DNA of 64,000 nt from positions 219,058 through 283,057 of the forward strand of contig JAFFTF010000001.1 in assembly GCA_022803075.1 (NCBI GenBank). Reading direction: 5' to 3'. The notes below the pieces were generated by a model. It was not told the DNA's origin. It saw nothing but the letters and a program-made list of their open reading frames with translations, and did not search any database. The position numbers and the translations under genes are program-made. Shown piece by piece: positions 43,003 through 52,348 of this stretch (its first letter is position 1; every line of letters starts with the position of its first letter). The stretch is from Micrococcales bacterium 31B. GTDB lineage: Bacteria; Actinomycetota; Actinomycetes; Actinomycetales; Dermabacteraceae.

Positions 43003-46000
43003 ATGTCAGACAGCGCGCAGCAACTGAGCCGCGAGGACCTCGTCGCCCAGGCCATATCATCGTGGCGCGACGAATTTGAAGTATTGACGGACGTCCCATC
43101 GCTGCGACAGCACATTCGCGCGGGCTTCCCCTACCTCGACATCACCACGTCGCACCCCGCAGGTCTCGCCAAGCTCATGGCACAGGGTACCGCTCGACTC
43201 AGCGAAGTAGTGCGTGAGGCTGCAGCTCAAACGGAGGCCCGTCACGCGGCGGCCGAGATTCACCAAGCAGCCACGCATTGGGCTCAGGAATACGGGCTGT
43301 TCACCACCTACCTCAGCATTGGCGAAGCCACCTGGGTGCCGCTTGACGGTCGCGAATCGCCCGTCATGCCCGTCTTGGTACGCGCCGCAGAACTCAGCAA
43401 TCTTGGTGCTGCCCGCCACGACCTAAACATTGCCCTACATTCGGCCGTCGAGGTCAACCCCGAACTGCTGCGGGCACTCCACGACGTAGGCATACATCTC
43501 GACCCCGAAGAGTTGGTCGAAATGACCCAGGGTTCGTTCGGCCTCGACCCTCTCCCCGCCATTAACGCCCTGCGAGCCCTCGGCGAACCCCTGCCCGGGT
43601 TCACCGTGCGCCAGCGACTGGTGCTCACCAACATCGTCGATGTGGGACAGGCGCTACTCGATGAACTCTCGACAGGCGCTTACCGTCTGCAGCGTCACCC
43701 CGTGATCGCGGCCATCGCCGGAGACACGAAGGCCCGCCACGAGGTGCGGGCCAAGACCGAACCGCTTGATCATGCGACGCTGCGCGAACTCGAAGACCAC
43801 CTCATTGTCGATGCCGACCCCGATGCCGCGAGGGCCCTGAATCTCGCGCGCGCGGGCTCGCACGTCGCCATCACGGCCCCTCGCGGTACCCAGCGCGTCG
43901 AAACCATCCTGAACCTCGTCGCAACCCAAATTGCGGCAGGCAAGAAGGTGCTGCTGGTGTCCCCGCAACGGAGCACGCTCGAAGATCTGCACCGCCGCGC
44001 GGCTGAGCTCGATCTCGACCGCCTCCTACTCGACCTGGGGCCGACCCCTCAGTCGCAACTGGAGGCACGCGCGTCGCTCGCGGAGTCCCTTGCCGAGGCG
44101 GACTACGATGTCGACGTACCGCCCGAGCCCCTGGCTGAGCTGCATCGATGCGCCAAGTTGCTCAATGACCACGCCCGTGCCGTGCGCACGGTGAACGCCG
44201 AGATCGGCGTCTCGCTGCTCGACTGTTTAGAGGCGCTCGCGCGCCTTACCGCCGCAGAGGACGCCCCCTCGTCTCAGGTGATCATCCACGACCAGCACGT
44301 GCCGGGAGTCTCCCGCCAGCGTGCCCAGTTGGTCCGCCTCTTGCTGAGAGCGAGTGAGCTGGGTGCCTTCGAAGGCACCATCAAGCCCTCGCCCTGGGAC
44401 GGGTCGACGGTGCGCAGCGCGGCCGACACCGACAACGCCCTGGTCGCCCTGCGGGCCTTGCAGGGCCAGCACCTACCGCAGGTGCGTCAAGTGATTGAGG
44501 AGAATGGGCCGAGCCTTGGGCTCGCCCCCGTGGAAACCCTCGCCGACCTTGAAGAGCGACTCGACCTCGTAGACTCCCTGCGCGATACCCTTATGGGAGT
44601 GCGCGACGAGGCTTTCGCGCAGGACCCGCACGACCTGATCGCCGCCACGGCAACCAAGGAATGGCGCCAGGAGCGCGGCATCGATCAATCCATGTTCTTG
44701 CGCCGCAAACTCGTGCGGCAGGCGCAGGCCCTCGCGATGCCCGGCGCAGAGGCTGACCTGCACGTGCGCTTGCTGGAAGTGAGTGCCCTGAGGGAGCGCT
44801 GGCGAGCGTTCAGCACCGACGGCAGTACCCCTCGACTTCCGCACGGGCTGGGGCATTCGCGCGCCGCGTTTGAAGTGTGCCTCGTGGCACTGCGCAATCT
44901 CGCGGGGATTCTGCCGCAGCACGACGATGGCGGCGGCTTTAAGCACATGACCTTTGACGAGATCGACGGGCTGATTGCTGGCCTCCTCGCCGAACAAGAA
45001 TCGCTCGTGACTCTCACCGAACGCAATGAGTTGGTGGCCCGGCTCGACCAGGCGGGCCTGCGCCCGCTCTGTGAGGATTTCCGGACGCGGTCCGTGTCGG
45101 CTGATCGCATTGACGCAGAGTTCACGCTCGTGTGGTGGTCCAGCGCGATGCAATACATTGTCGGGCGCGAGGAAAGCCTCGAGGTGTTCACGAGTCGCGA
45201 CCTCATTATGCAGGTAGCGCACGATTTCCGGACGCTCGATGAGCAGCACATCAAGAATGGCAAGTTCCGGGTCTTGCAGACGGCTCGCACGTTGCTGCGT
45301 GCTGCGATAGAGGAGCACGGTCAGCTCGACGAGTCGGGGCGTCGCACGCTGTTGAGCCTGCAACGAACCTCTTTGCGCGATCTGCTCGTGCGGTTCGCAC
45401 CTGTGCTGACTGCGGTGCGACCGTGCTGGCTCGTGTCTCCCTATCTGGTGCCGCAGCTGGTTCCGACGCGCGTCATCGGCCAACTCGAGAAGCCCATGTT
45501 TGATGTTGTGATTCTCGCTGACGTCGGCCAAATGTCAGACGCGGCCGCGGTCGCCGCGATGTCGCGCGCTCATCAAGTGATTGCGATTGGTGACCCGCAT
45601 CAGGTGGTGCCGGGGCATCTCAATCGTCGAGTTGCCGCGCGCAGCGCCCTCGACACGTGCCGAGAGATATTGCCGCACATCGCGCTGACCCGCAGCAATG
45701 TGACCCGCTCAGGTAGCGTGCAGGAGTTCGTGCAGAGCCACCTGTTCGCTGGTGAAATGAGTTGTGTGCCGAGCCCGTTCACGGGTGATGCGGACCAAAT
45801 CATGTTCGTCAACGATCGCGGTGGCGCACAGATCTCGCCGGACGGTGTGGTCGAATCGAGCCAGTCGGAACTCCAACTGCTGGGTTCCATCATCCTGCAG
45901 CACGCCAAGTACTTTTCCGATAAGTCGCTCGCGGTGGTGACGTTCACGGAGTCGCACGCCGCCCGCGTCATGGAGCACGTGTTGCATCGAGTGGCCCTGC

Positions 46001-47316
46001 GAGGAGATGTGGCACCGTTCTTCGACCCCTCTCGGCCGGAGCCCTTCGTGGTGGTGGCCGCGGCGCACGCCGGGAGCCTCGAGCGGGATTCGGTGATCGT
46101 GTCGGTGGGCTTCACAAAGTCTCCGCATCGTCGAGTGGTGTACCGCATGGGGCCCCTTACCAGCGAAAATGGTAGAGAGGCGCTCGCGGTGGCGCTCACG
46201 CGAGCGCGGGCCAACACCCTGGTCATCTCTGCTTTGCGGGGCTCCGACCTCGACCCTGAGAAAATTAGGTACCGGGGCCTGGCCGACCTCAAGACTTTCT
46301 TGGAGTTCATGGAGCTGCGCTACGCTCCAGACCCGGTGGACGAGCCCGCCGCGCCCGACGGGGCCGAGGGCGCGCCCGCTGTACCGACCGACGCGCCAGC
46401 AGACGCCTTGGGCGACAACGATCCCACTGTGGCCCGGACCGAGGACGCCGGCGCCGACGCTGGTACGGAGGCCAACGAAGCGTCCGCCTCAGAAACCCCA
46501 GAAACCCGACAAACCCCGGAAACCCCGGAAACCCCGGAAACCCCAGCCGATGTCGCCGCCCCCGGGCTGCACGAGCCGGTCGTCGCGGAACCGGTGGCGG
46601 CGCCCACGGCGCGCGAAGACATCAGCACGACCGCGCACCGCGTGCGGAGCGGTTCGCGCTCGCCGCACCTCTCAGACCTCGACCCCCTGCTAAGCGAGGT
46701 CGCGGACCGGCTGTGGTTCGCGGGCCTCATCGTCGAAACCGAATTCGGCGAGGGCGACGAGCGCATCGCCCTCGCGCTGGGCTCGCAGCGCGTGCCCGGG
46801 CGCATGCTCGTGGCAGTTGAGCCGGATACGCGCGTGCGTCCGCTCAGCCGCAGCGTGCGGGAGCGTGATCGCCTGCGGCTCGAACGGCTCGAGAGGGCCG
46901 GCTGGCAGGTCGAACGACTGTGGGCGTGGCCGCTGTTCCTCGACCCCAAGGGCGAGGCGGAACGATTGCGTGCGCTCGTGGAGTCGCTCGCCGACGACGT
47001 GTTGGCTCCGCCGGCCCCGCCCGAGCCGTTGCCCGCACCGGTGGTGGTGCAGCAGGTTCCGGATCGCGGGCCCAAGCCCATGGTGCCCGACAACACGCCG
47101 CTGTCCGAACTCAGCGAGGGCCTGTGGGACCGCATGCTGCAGTGGATCATGAAAGACGAGGTGCCGCGCCTCGAGGAGGAACTCGCCAACGAATTGCGCC
47201 GCGAAATGGGCTTCACCAAGCGAGGCGTACACATTGACATCTCGGTTTATTCGACGATTCGCCGCTATCAGGCGAGCCTCGATGACGAAGCGCAGAGGAC
47301 GCCCCCTTATGTCTAA
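43003..47316 (+). CDS. decayed superfamily 1 helicase-like / Vsr-fold nuclease-like protein
   Basis: 1437 residues. Architecture follows the large DUF4011-type SF1 helicase-nuclease family, but active sites are lost. Where Walker A should be (about 290-300) it reads ITAPRGTQRVETILNLVA instead of GPPGTGKSQTI, with no Lys-Ser/Thr. Motif II (about 833) is FDVVILADVGQ in place of the DEASQ box. GDPHQ (about 862) and the motif VI region ALAVALTRARANTLVIS (about 1058) are kept. A disordered Asp/Glu/Pro linker with ETP repeats (about 1164-1181) leads to a Vsr-like domain (about 1227-1330): RIALAL where RIDLAV is expected, VAVEPD with E and D kept, then RERDRLRLERLERAGWQVERLW. Probably a DNA-binding or scaffold protein now, not an active motor. 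Coupled to the gene after it. Confidence 0.8.
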   Translation: MSDSAQQLSREDLVAQAISSWRDEFEVLTDVPSLRQHIRAGFPYLDITTSHPAGLAKLMAQGTARLSEVVREAAAQTEARHAAAEIHQAATHWAQEYGLFTTYLSIGEATWVPLDGRESPVMPVLVRAAELSNLGAARHDLNIALHSAVEVNPELLRALHDVGIHLDPEELVEMTQGSFGLDPLPAINALRALGEPLPGFTVRQRLVLTNIVDVGQALLDELSTGAYRLQRHPVIAAIAGDTKARHEVRAKTEPLDHATLRELEDHLIVDADPDAARALNLARAGSHVAITAPRGTQRVETILNLVATQIAAGKKVLLVSPQRSTLEDLHRRAAELDLDRLLLDLGPTPQSQLEARASLAESLAEADYDVDVPPEPLAELHRCAKLLNDHARAVRTVNAEIGVSLLDCLEALARLTAAEDAPSSQVIIHDQHVPGVSRQRAQLVRLLLRASELGAFEGTIKPSPWDGSTVRSAADTDNALVALRALQGQHLPQVRQVIEENGPSLGLAPVETLADLEERLDLVDSLRDTLMGVRDEAFAQDPHDLIAATATKEWRQERGIDQSMFLRRKLVRQAQALAMPGAEADLHVRLLEVSALRERWRAFSTDGSTPRLPHGLGHSRAAFEVCLVALRNLAGILPQHDDGGGFKHMTFDEIDGLIAGLLAEQESLVTLTERNELVARLDQAGLRPLCEDFRTRSVSADRIDAEFTLVWWSSAMQYIVGREESLEVFTSRDLIMQVAHDFRTLDEQHIKNGKFRVLQTARTLLRAAIEEHGQLDESGRRTLLSLQRTSLRDLLVRFAPVLTAVRPCWLVSPYLVPQLVPTRVIGQLEKPMFDVVILADVGQMSDAAAVAAMSRAHQVIAIGDPHQVVPGHLNRRVAARSALDTCREILPHIALTRSNVTRSGSVQEFVQSHLFAGEMSCVPSPFTGDADQIMFVNDRGGAQISPDGVVESSQSELQLLGSIILQHAKYFSDKSLAVVTFTESHAARVMEHVLHRVALRGDVAPFFDPSRPEPFVVVAAAHAGSLERDSVIVSVGFTKSPHRRVVYRMGPLTSENGREALAVALTRARANTLVISALRGSDLDPEKIRYRGLADLKTFLEFMELRYAPDPVDEPAAPDGAEGAPAVPTDAPADALGDNDPTVARTEDAGADAGTEANEASASETPETRQTPETPETPETPADVAAPGLHEPVVAEPVAAPTAREDISTTAHRVRSGSRSPHLSDLDPLLSEVADRLWFAGLIVETEFGEGDERIALALGSQRVPGRMLVAVEPDTRVRPLSRSVRERDRLRLERLERAGWQVERLWAWPLFLDPKGEAERLRALVESLADDVLAPPAPPEPLPAPVVVQQVPDRGPKPMVPDNTPLSELSEGLWDRMLQWIMKDEVPRLEEELANELRREMGFTKRGVHIDISVYSTIRRYQASLDDEAQRTPPYV
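46492..46545. repeat. six 9-bp units in the helicase-like gene
   Basis: Units of the form GAAACCCC[AG], two of them diverged, encoding ETP ETR QTP ETP ETP ETP in the linker before the nuclease-like domain. In frame, so length can vary without disrupting the protein. Confidence 0.85.
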
Positions 47317-47515
47317 TCGAGACGACGAGGCGGACGGCGGGCACAAGGGCGCGAGCGCTCCTGGGCCGCGTCGGCCCGTCGTGTCGTCGCTAACGGGCAG
47401 GCCCATGGAGTTGGACGCAGACGACCCGCGGGGCCCCCGCACCAAGCCGGCCTCGGGCGGCGGAAACGATGCGCGGTTGCTGCGAGACGTGCCCCCGCAC
47501 TGGGGCCGGCAGTAA
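47309..47515 (+). CDS. small partner protein coupled to the helicase-like gene
   Basis: 68 residues from ATG 47309, overlapping the helicase-like stop by 8 bases; longer upstream starts in the frame are shadows. Highly polar and probably disordered (MSNRDDEADGGHKG...), ending in NDARLLRDVPPHWGRQ. The tail DVPPHW looks like a short conserved peptide and could be a docking motif. The overlap implies translation together with the large protein, so a physical partnership is inferred. Its stop is directly next to the convergent radA stop. Function unknown. Confidence 0.7.
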   Translation: MSNRDDEADGGHKGASAPGPRRPVVSSLTGRPMELDADDPRGPRTKPASGGGNDARLLRDVPPHWGRQ

Positions 47516-48997
47516 CTACGCGTCGGGCTTGCGGGCTTGTGCCAGGGTCCAGGCCTCGGCGAGGCTCGCCGCGGTCATCATGCGAAGACCCACTGGGGCT
47601 TTCGGGACGCCATTTTTGTCGGCTGGCACGATCGCATACTTAAAGCCGAGGCGGGCAGCCTCGCTGAGGCGTCGTTCCAGGGCAGTGACCGGGCGCAGTT
47701 CACCCGCGAGCCCCACCTCTCCGAAGGTCACCAGTTCGGCCTTGAGCGGCCAGTCGGCTGCGGCGGAGGCCACCGCGAGCGCGGCGGGGAGGTCTACGGC
47801 GGGTTCGCTGATGCGAGCACCGCCGACGGTGGCGACGTACACGTCGGAGGTGCCGAGGGGAACACCGACTCGGCGCTGGGCGACGGCGAGCAGCATCGCG
47901 ACGCGAGACGAGTCGAGGCCGCTGGTGGCGCGGCGTGGGTTGCTGAGCGTCGAGGGCGCGACGAGTGCCTGGATCTCGGTGACGAGGGGGCGGCGGCCTT
48001 CGACGGTGACGGTGACGCACGTGCCCGGCACCTGCACGGTGCTCTGCGAGAGAAACAGCCCGGACGGGTCGGGCAACCCCTCGATGCCGCTATCGGAGAG
48101 GTCGAAGCAGCCAACCTCGTCGGTGGGCCCGTAGCGGTTCTTCACGGCGCGCACGAGCCGCAGCCGTGAGTGGCGGTCGCCCTCGAATTGGCAGACGACG
48201 TCGACCAGGTGTTCGAGCACGCGCGGACCGGCGATGTTGCCGTCCTTCGTGACGTGCCCGACCAGCAGGGTGGCCATGTTGCGGGCCTTGGCGGCCTTGA
48301 TGAGGCTCGCCGCGACCTGCCGCACTTGTGAGACGCCGCCCGCGGAGCCCTCGACCTCGGCGGCCGCGATGGTTTGCACGGAGTCGACGATGCACAGCGC
48401 CGGGGATTGCTGTTCTATGTGCCCGAGCACGGTGGCGAGGTCGCTCTCGGCGGCGAGGAAGAGCGAGTCGGCGAGGGCGCCGACGCGGTCGGCCCGCAGG
48501 CGCACCTGTGCGGCGGATTCTTCACCGGTCACGTACAGCACGGCCTGCCCCGCGCGGGCGAACGTGGCCGCCACCTCGAGCAGGAGGGTGGATTTGCCGA
48601 CGCCGGGTTCGCCCGCGAGCAGCACCACGGCACCGGGCACGATGCCGCCGCCGAGCACGCGGTCGAACTCGCCGACCCCGGTACTGACGGCGTGGGCTGC
48701 GACGGCGCTGACCTCGCCGATGGGTTGTGCGGGGGTGACCACGCGTGCGGGGGCGACGTCGCGGGGATGGGTGGTGCCGATTTCTTCTAGCGTTCCCCAG
48801 GCCTGGCATTCGCCGCAGCGGCCGACCCACTTGGTGGCTCCCCAGCCGCACTCGGAGCAGCGAAAACCCGCGGGCTTGGCCTTGGCGGGGCCTTTTGCGG
48901 ACGCGCGCGGCGCCGGGCTGGCCGGGGCCGCACCGGTGGCCCTGGGGCTGGGAGCGCTGGGGGGTGTGTTGCGGCGCGCCGCGGCGGGAGAACTCAT
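47516..48997 (-). CDS. radA: DNA repair protein RadA
   Basis: 493 residues. Branch-migration helicase in recombination. An Ala/Pro-rich start of ~45 residues precedes the C4 zinc finger CSECGWGATKWVGRCGEC (47-64). Walker A LLAGEPGVGKSTLL (about 127-140), Walker B LCIVDSVQTI, the RadA-specific KNRYG motif (about 285) and a C-terminal Lon-like domain (GGARISEPAVDLPAALAVAS; FGEVGLAGELRPV). The start ATG 48997 has no strong ribosome site; translation might begin elsewhere in the low-complexity leader. Confidence 0.96.
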   Translation of the reverse strand: MSSPAAARRNTPPSAPSPRATGAAPASPAPRASAKGPAKAKPAGFRCSECGWGATKWVGRCGECQAWGTLEEIGTTHPRDVAPARVVTPAQPIGEVSAVAAHAVSTGVGEFDRVLGGGIVPGAVVLLAGEPGVGKSTLLLEVAATFARAGQAVLYVTGEESAAQVRLRADRVGALADSLFLAAESDLATVLGHIEQQSPALCIVDSVQTIAAAEVEGSAGGVSQVRQVAASLIKAAKARNMATLLVGHVTKDGNIAGPRVLEHLVDVVCQFEGDRHSRLRLVRAVKNRYGPTDEVGCFDLSDSGIEGLPDPSGLFLSQSTVQVPGTCVTVTVEGRRPLVTEIQALVAPSTLSNPRRATSGLDSSRVAMLLAVAQRRVGVPLGTSDVYVATVGGARISEPAVDLPAALAVASAAADWPLKAELVTFGEVGLAGELRPVTALERRLSEAARLGFKYAIVPADKNGVPKAPVGLRMMTAASLAEAWTLAQARKPDA

Positions 48998-49177
48998 GGT
49001 TACACCGTAGCCAGGGTCTCCCAGATTTTAGAATCCGGCCTTTAGAATCCGGTGGGGGGCGTGGCGGCGCCGGGTGGCAGACTGGAACGCGTACGGCCCC
49101 GATGACGCGCAACGCTGTGCCCCCCGTGGGGAGGCGCTGGCGGGCGCCATGGGGCACACGAGCCGAAGGAACGTCAC

Positions 49178-50077
49178 ATGACCGCACCGCAGTCAGCCCA
49201 ACGCACTGCCCAGCCGACCCCCTCGAACCCGGCTGCCAGCGCGGCCACCGAGGCGTCCGGCCCGGCTACCGAGGTGCACGAGATCGTGACGATCAGCATG
49301 ATCGGGGTCGGCAATATGGGCGGGGCGATTGCGCAGGGCCTGATCGCCGCGGGTGTCGATCCGCAGCACCTGGTGGTGGTGGGCAGCACTCCCGAGTCCA
49401 CGGAACGGGTGGCCGCGAAGTTTGGGGCCCGAGCGGGGACGGCGGCCGAGGCCGCGGCGTGCGACGCCGTGATCTTGGGGGTCAAGCCGGCGGGGGTCGT
49501 GCCGTTGCTCGAGTCGATAGCGCCGTCGCTCGGTGCCGAGAGCATTGTGGTTTCGCTCGCCGCGGGGGTGAGCCTGAAGAAGATGGAGCACGTCGCGCCG
49601 ACGGCTCACATCGTGCGCGCCATGCCCAATACACCCGTATTGGTGCGGCGCGGTGCGACCGCACTGTCGGCCGGACGCCACGTCACGGCAGCCCACATGA
49701 CCGCCATCAAACACCTACTCGAACCCACGGGTCTCGTCATTGAGGTCGCCGAAAAAGACATGGACGCCGTTGTCGCGGTCTCCGGCTCCGGCCCCGCCTA
49801 CATCTTCCACATGATCGACGCCATGGCCGAAGCCGGGGTTCGCCTCGGCCTCACCCGACAGGTAGCGCTCGACCTCGCCGTCGCCACGGTCGAGGGCGCC
49901 GGCACGCAACTGCGCGAAACCGGCATGCACCCCGCGCTCGCCCGCGAAATGGTGACGAGCCCCGGGGGCACGACGGCCCAGGCGCTCGCCGTGCTGGACC
50001 GCCAGGTGTTCCGTGGCATCGTCGGGGACGCCATGGAGGCCGCGGCCCAGCGCTCCCACGAACTGGGCAAGAACTAA
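49178..50077 (+). CDS. proC: pyrroline-5-carboxylate reductase
   Basis: 299 residues. Last step of proline synthesis. An N-terminal extension of ~38 residues (TAPQSAQRTAQ..., low complexity) precedes the Rossmann motif MIGVGNMGGAIAQGLI. Family features: PNTPVLVRRGATALSAG, AVSGSGPAYIFHMIDAMAEAGVRLG and PGGTTAQALAVLD. ATG 49178 after AAGGAACGTCAC. The stop abuts the convergent trkA-type gene. Confidence 0.95.
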   Translation: MTAPQSAQRTAQPTPSNPAASAATEASGPATEVHEIVTISMIGVGNMGGAIAQGLIAAGVDPQHLVVVGSTPESTERVAAKFGARAGTAAEAAACDAVILGVKPAGVVPLLESIAPSLGAESIVVSLAAGVSLKKMEHVAPTAHIVRAMPNTPVLVRRGATALSAGRHVTAAHMTAIKHLLEPTGLVIEVAEKDMDAVVAVSGSGPAYIFHMIDAMAEAGVRLGLTRQVALDLAVATVEGAGTQLRETGMHPALAREMVTSPGGTTAQALAVLDRQVFRGIVGDAMEAAAQRSHELGKN

Positions 50078-50740
50078 CTAGGGGCGCTGGCTGAACCGCT
50101 CCAGCAGTTCGGTGTGCCCCGAGACGATCAAGATGTCGTACGAGCTCACCTTGGTCTCCGGCACGGCGTAGGTAAAATCGCGCCCCGGAGACTTCACGCC
50201 GATTACCGTGACCCCGTACTTCTTACGAATGTCGGACTGCGCGAGGGTGAAGCCGATCGCCTCCTTCGGCGGATGCATCTTCACAATGGCGAAGCCGTCC
50301 TCAAACTCGATGAAGTCGAGCAACTTACCGCGCACGAGGTGGGCGACTCGGTTACCCGCGTCTTTCTCGGGGAACACCACGTGATGCGCCCCGATGCGCT
50401 CGAGAATCTTGCCGTGCGAAATCGTCATGGCCTTGGCCCAGATGTTCGGGTGACCGACGTCCACGAGGTTCGCGGTGATCAACACGCTGGCCTCGATCGA
50501 CGTGCCCACCGCCACGATGGCCGACGAGAAGTCGAGCGCCCCCACCTGCGTCAGCGCGTCCATATTGGTTGCGTCCGCCTCCACCACGTGCGTGAGTTGG
50601 CCCGAGTATTCCTGCACGAGCCGCGGGTTGGTGTCCATGGCCAGCACGTCACTACCGAGCAACTCGGCCTTCAGCGCAATGGAGGAACCGAAGCGTCCCA
50701 GGCCAACGACCAAGATGGCGCTGTCTGAATTTTGCCTCAC
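50078..50740 (-). CDS. potassium uptake regulatory subunit, TrkA/KtrA family
   Basis: 220 residues; GTG 50740 after GAGGTCACGGCC. One RCK unit: RCK_N with ILVVGLGRFGSSIALKAELLG and the acidic LAMDTN after the second strand, then ALTQVGALDFSSAIVAVGT, followed by an RCK_C domain (IRKKYGVTVIGVKSPG). Cytoplasmic ring that binds nucleotide and gates the membrane subunit coded 60 bases upstream on the same strand (50801-52270). Confidence 0.94.
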   Translation of the reverse strand: MRQNSDSAILVVGLGRFGSSIALKAELLGSDVLAMDTNPRLVQEYSGQLTHVVEADATNMDALTQVGALDFSSAIVAVGTSIEASVLITANLVDVGHPNIWAKAMTISHGKILERIGAHHVVFPEKDAGNRVAHLVRGKLLDFIEFEDGFAIVKMHPPKEAIGFTLAQSDIRKKYGVTVIGVKSPGRDFTYAVPETKVSSYDILIVSGHTELLERFSQRP

Positions 50741-50800
50741 GGCCGTGACCTCGATTTCATGACGAGCGCGCGAGCCCGCGCGGAGAACTGATGCCCCAGA

Positions 50801-52270
50801 CTAGCCCACAATGGGGCTCTCCTCGGGCAGCCTAATCACTCGCCGCCGATCGCGCAGGGCGAGCGCTGCCGAGAGCGTCATGGTGCCGATGCGACCCAGC
50901 ATCATGAGGGCGATCAGCACCCACTTCGCCGATTCCGGCAGCGTCGGGGTGATGCCCACAGAGAGCCCCACGGTCGCGAACGCCGACAGCGTTTCGAACA
51001 ACACCACGTCGAGCGAGAGGCCCGTGATTTCGAGCAGCGCGAGCGTCGCCGCGAACACCATCGTGGCGCCGATGAAGAGCACCGAGATGGCCTGGCGCAC
51101 CGTCGAGGCGGGAATGCGGCGGTTGAACACTTCGACGTCACGGTCGCCGCGAGCCTCGGCGATGATGGCGAGGGCCAACAGGGCGAGGGTGGTGACCTTA
51201 ATGCCGCCCGCCGTCGAGCCCGAGCCGCCGCCCACAAACATCATCGCGTCCAGCAGCAGCCAGGTGCCCTCATGAGCGTGCGCGAGGTCGATTAAGCTAA
51301 AGCCGCCCGAGCGCGGCATGATGGCGCTGAAAAAGATAATGTTGATCTTCTCACCGACGCCGCGGGGGCCCAGGGTTGCCTGGTTGTTCCACTCCATAAG
51401 GCCAAAACCGATGACGGTCATGAGCACGAGTATCGACGTCGTCGCGAGGGTAATTTTGGTGTGCAGGGTCCACTTTTGCGGAGTGCGCCAGCGCTTGGCG
51501 AGCACGAGCACGACGGGAAAACCGAGCGAGCCGATGAACACCGACAGGGCAATCGGTACCGCCACCCAGGGGTCGCCCGAGTACTGGGCGAAACCCTCCA
51601 CCTCGGGAACGAAGCCCGCGTTGTTGAAGGCCGATACCCCGTAGAAAATGGCGTGCCACGCGCCCTCGCCGAACGATTCGCCGAGCATCCACAGTCGGGG
51701 TAGCAAGACGATCGCCGTGACCAGTTCGCCGAGGGTCGAGGTGATGACGATCGTCGAAATGACGCTACGCACCTCGGAGAGTCGCTCGGCGCGCGTCTCG
51801 CTGGCCGTGATGAGTCGCTGCGTGAGGCCCATGCGCCGTGACACCGTAAGCCCGAGCATCGAGGCGAGGGTCAGCACGCCGAGGCCGCCGACCTTGATAG
51901 CCACGAGAATAATCACGAGCCCCAGGGGAGACCAGGCCGTTGCGGTGTCGACCGTGGTCAGGCCCGTCACGGTCACGGCGGAGACGGCCGTGAAGGCGGC
52001 GTCGACCACGCGAATGTCGTGCCCGGCGGCATGGGCTGCGGGTATGCACAGCAGGGCAGAAATCACGACGATCACGGCGACAAACACGAGCGTCGCGAGG
52101 CGCGCGGGTGAACTGCGGGCCAGGCTTTTGACAATGCGACGGCCGGCGCGCAGCCAGACATCGCCGCGGATCCGGTTCTCCTGGTCGAATTCCTCGGCCG
52201 AGGGTGGTCTATTGGACCGGGAGGGCGCCAAGCGGCGTGGCTGCTTGGGTGGGTCACTGGTCTCGCTCAA
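50801..52270 (-). CDS. potassium uptake membrane subunit, TrkH/KtrB family
   Basis: 489 residues with a polar ~55-residue N-terminus and four membrane-pore-membrane repeats. Selectivity-filter-like segments: AVSAVTVTGLTTVDTATAW, GVSAFNNAGFVPEV, MPRSGGFSLIDLA and LSAFATVGLSVGITPTLP. Imports K+ (or K+/Na+) together with the downstream KtrA-type protein. Divergent from the deacetylase-like gene across a 78-base region with two palindromes. Confidence 0.94.
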   Translation of the reverse strand: MSETSDPPKQPRRLAPSRSNRPPSAEEFDQENRIRGDVWLRAGRRIVKSLARSSPARLATLVFVAVIVVISALLCIPAAHAAGHDIRVVDAAFTAVSAVTVTGLTTVDTATAWSPLGLVIILVAIKVGGLGVLTLASMLGLTVSRRMGLTQRLITASETRAERLSEVRSVISTIVITSTLGELVTAIVLLPRLWMLGESFGEGAWHAIFYGVSAFNNAGFVPEVEGFAQYSGDPWVAVPIALSVFIGSLGFPVVLVLAKRWRTPQKWTLHTKITLATTSILVLMTVIGFGLMEWNNQATLGPRGVGEKINIIFFSAIMPRSGGFSLIDLAHAHEGTWLLLDAMMFVGGGSGSTAGGIKVTTLALLALAIIAEARGDRDVEVFNRRIPASTVRQAISVLFIGATMVFAATLALLEITGLSLDVVLFETLSAFATVGLSVGITPTLPESAKWVLIALMMLGRIGTMTLSAALALRDRRRVIRLPEESPIVG

Positions 52271-52348
52271 GCGTCCTCCCTTCGTGTTCGTGACGCGCTG
52301 AACACTATATTGTCAGCGCGGTGGGCAGCGAAACGTTAACGTTGCCGT
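52271..52348. promoter_or_regulatory. divergent promoter region, potassium transporter / deacetylase-like gene
   Basis: 78 bases. GCGCTGA (52295-52301) and TCAGCGC (52313-52319) flank an AT-rich centre with TATATT, which can serve as a -10 element. A second perfect palindrome AACGTTAACGTT (52332-52343) ends 5 bases before the plus-strand ATG, where a ribosome site would be expected. Both may be operators. Confidence 0.5.
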
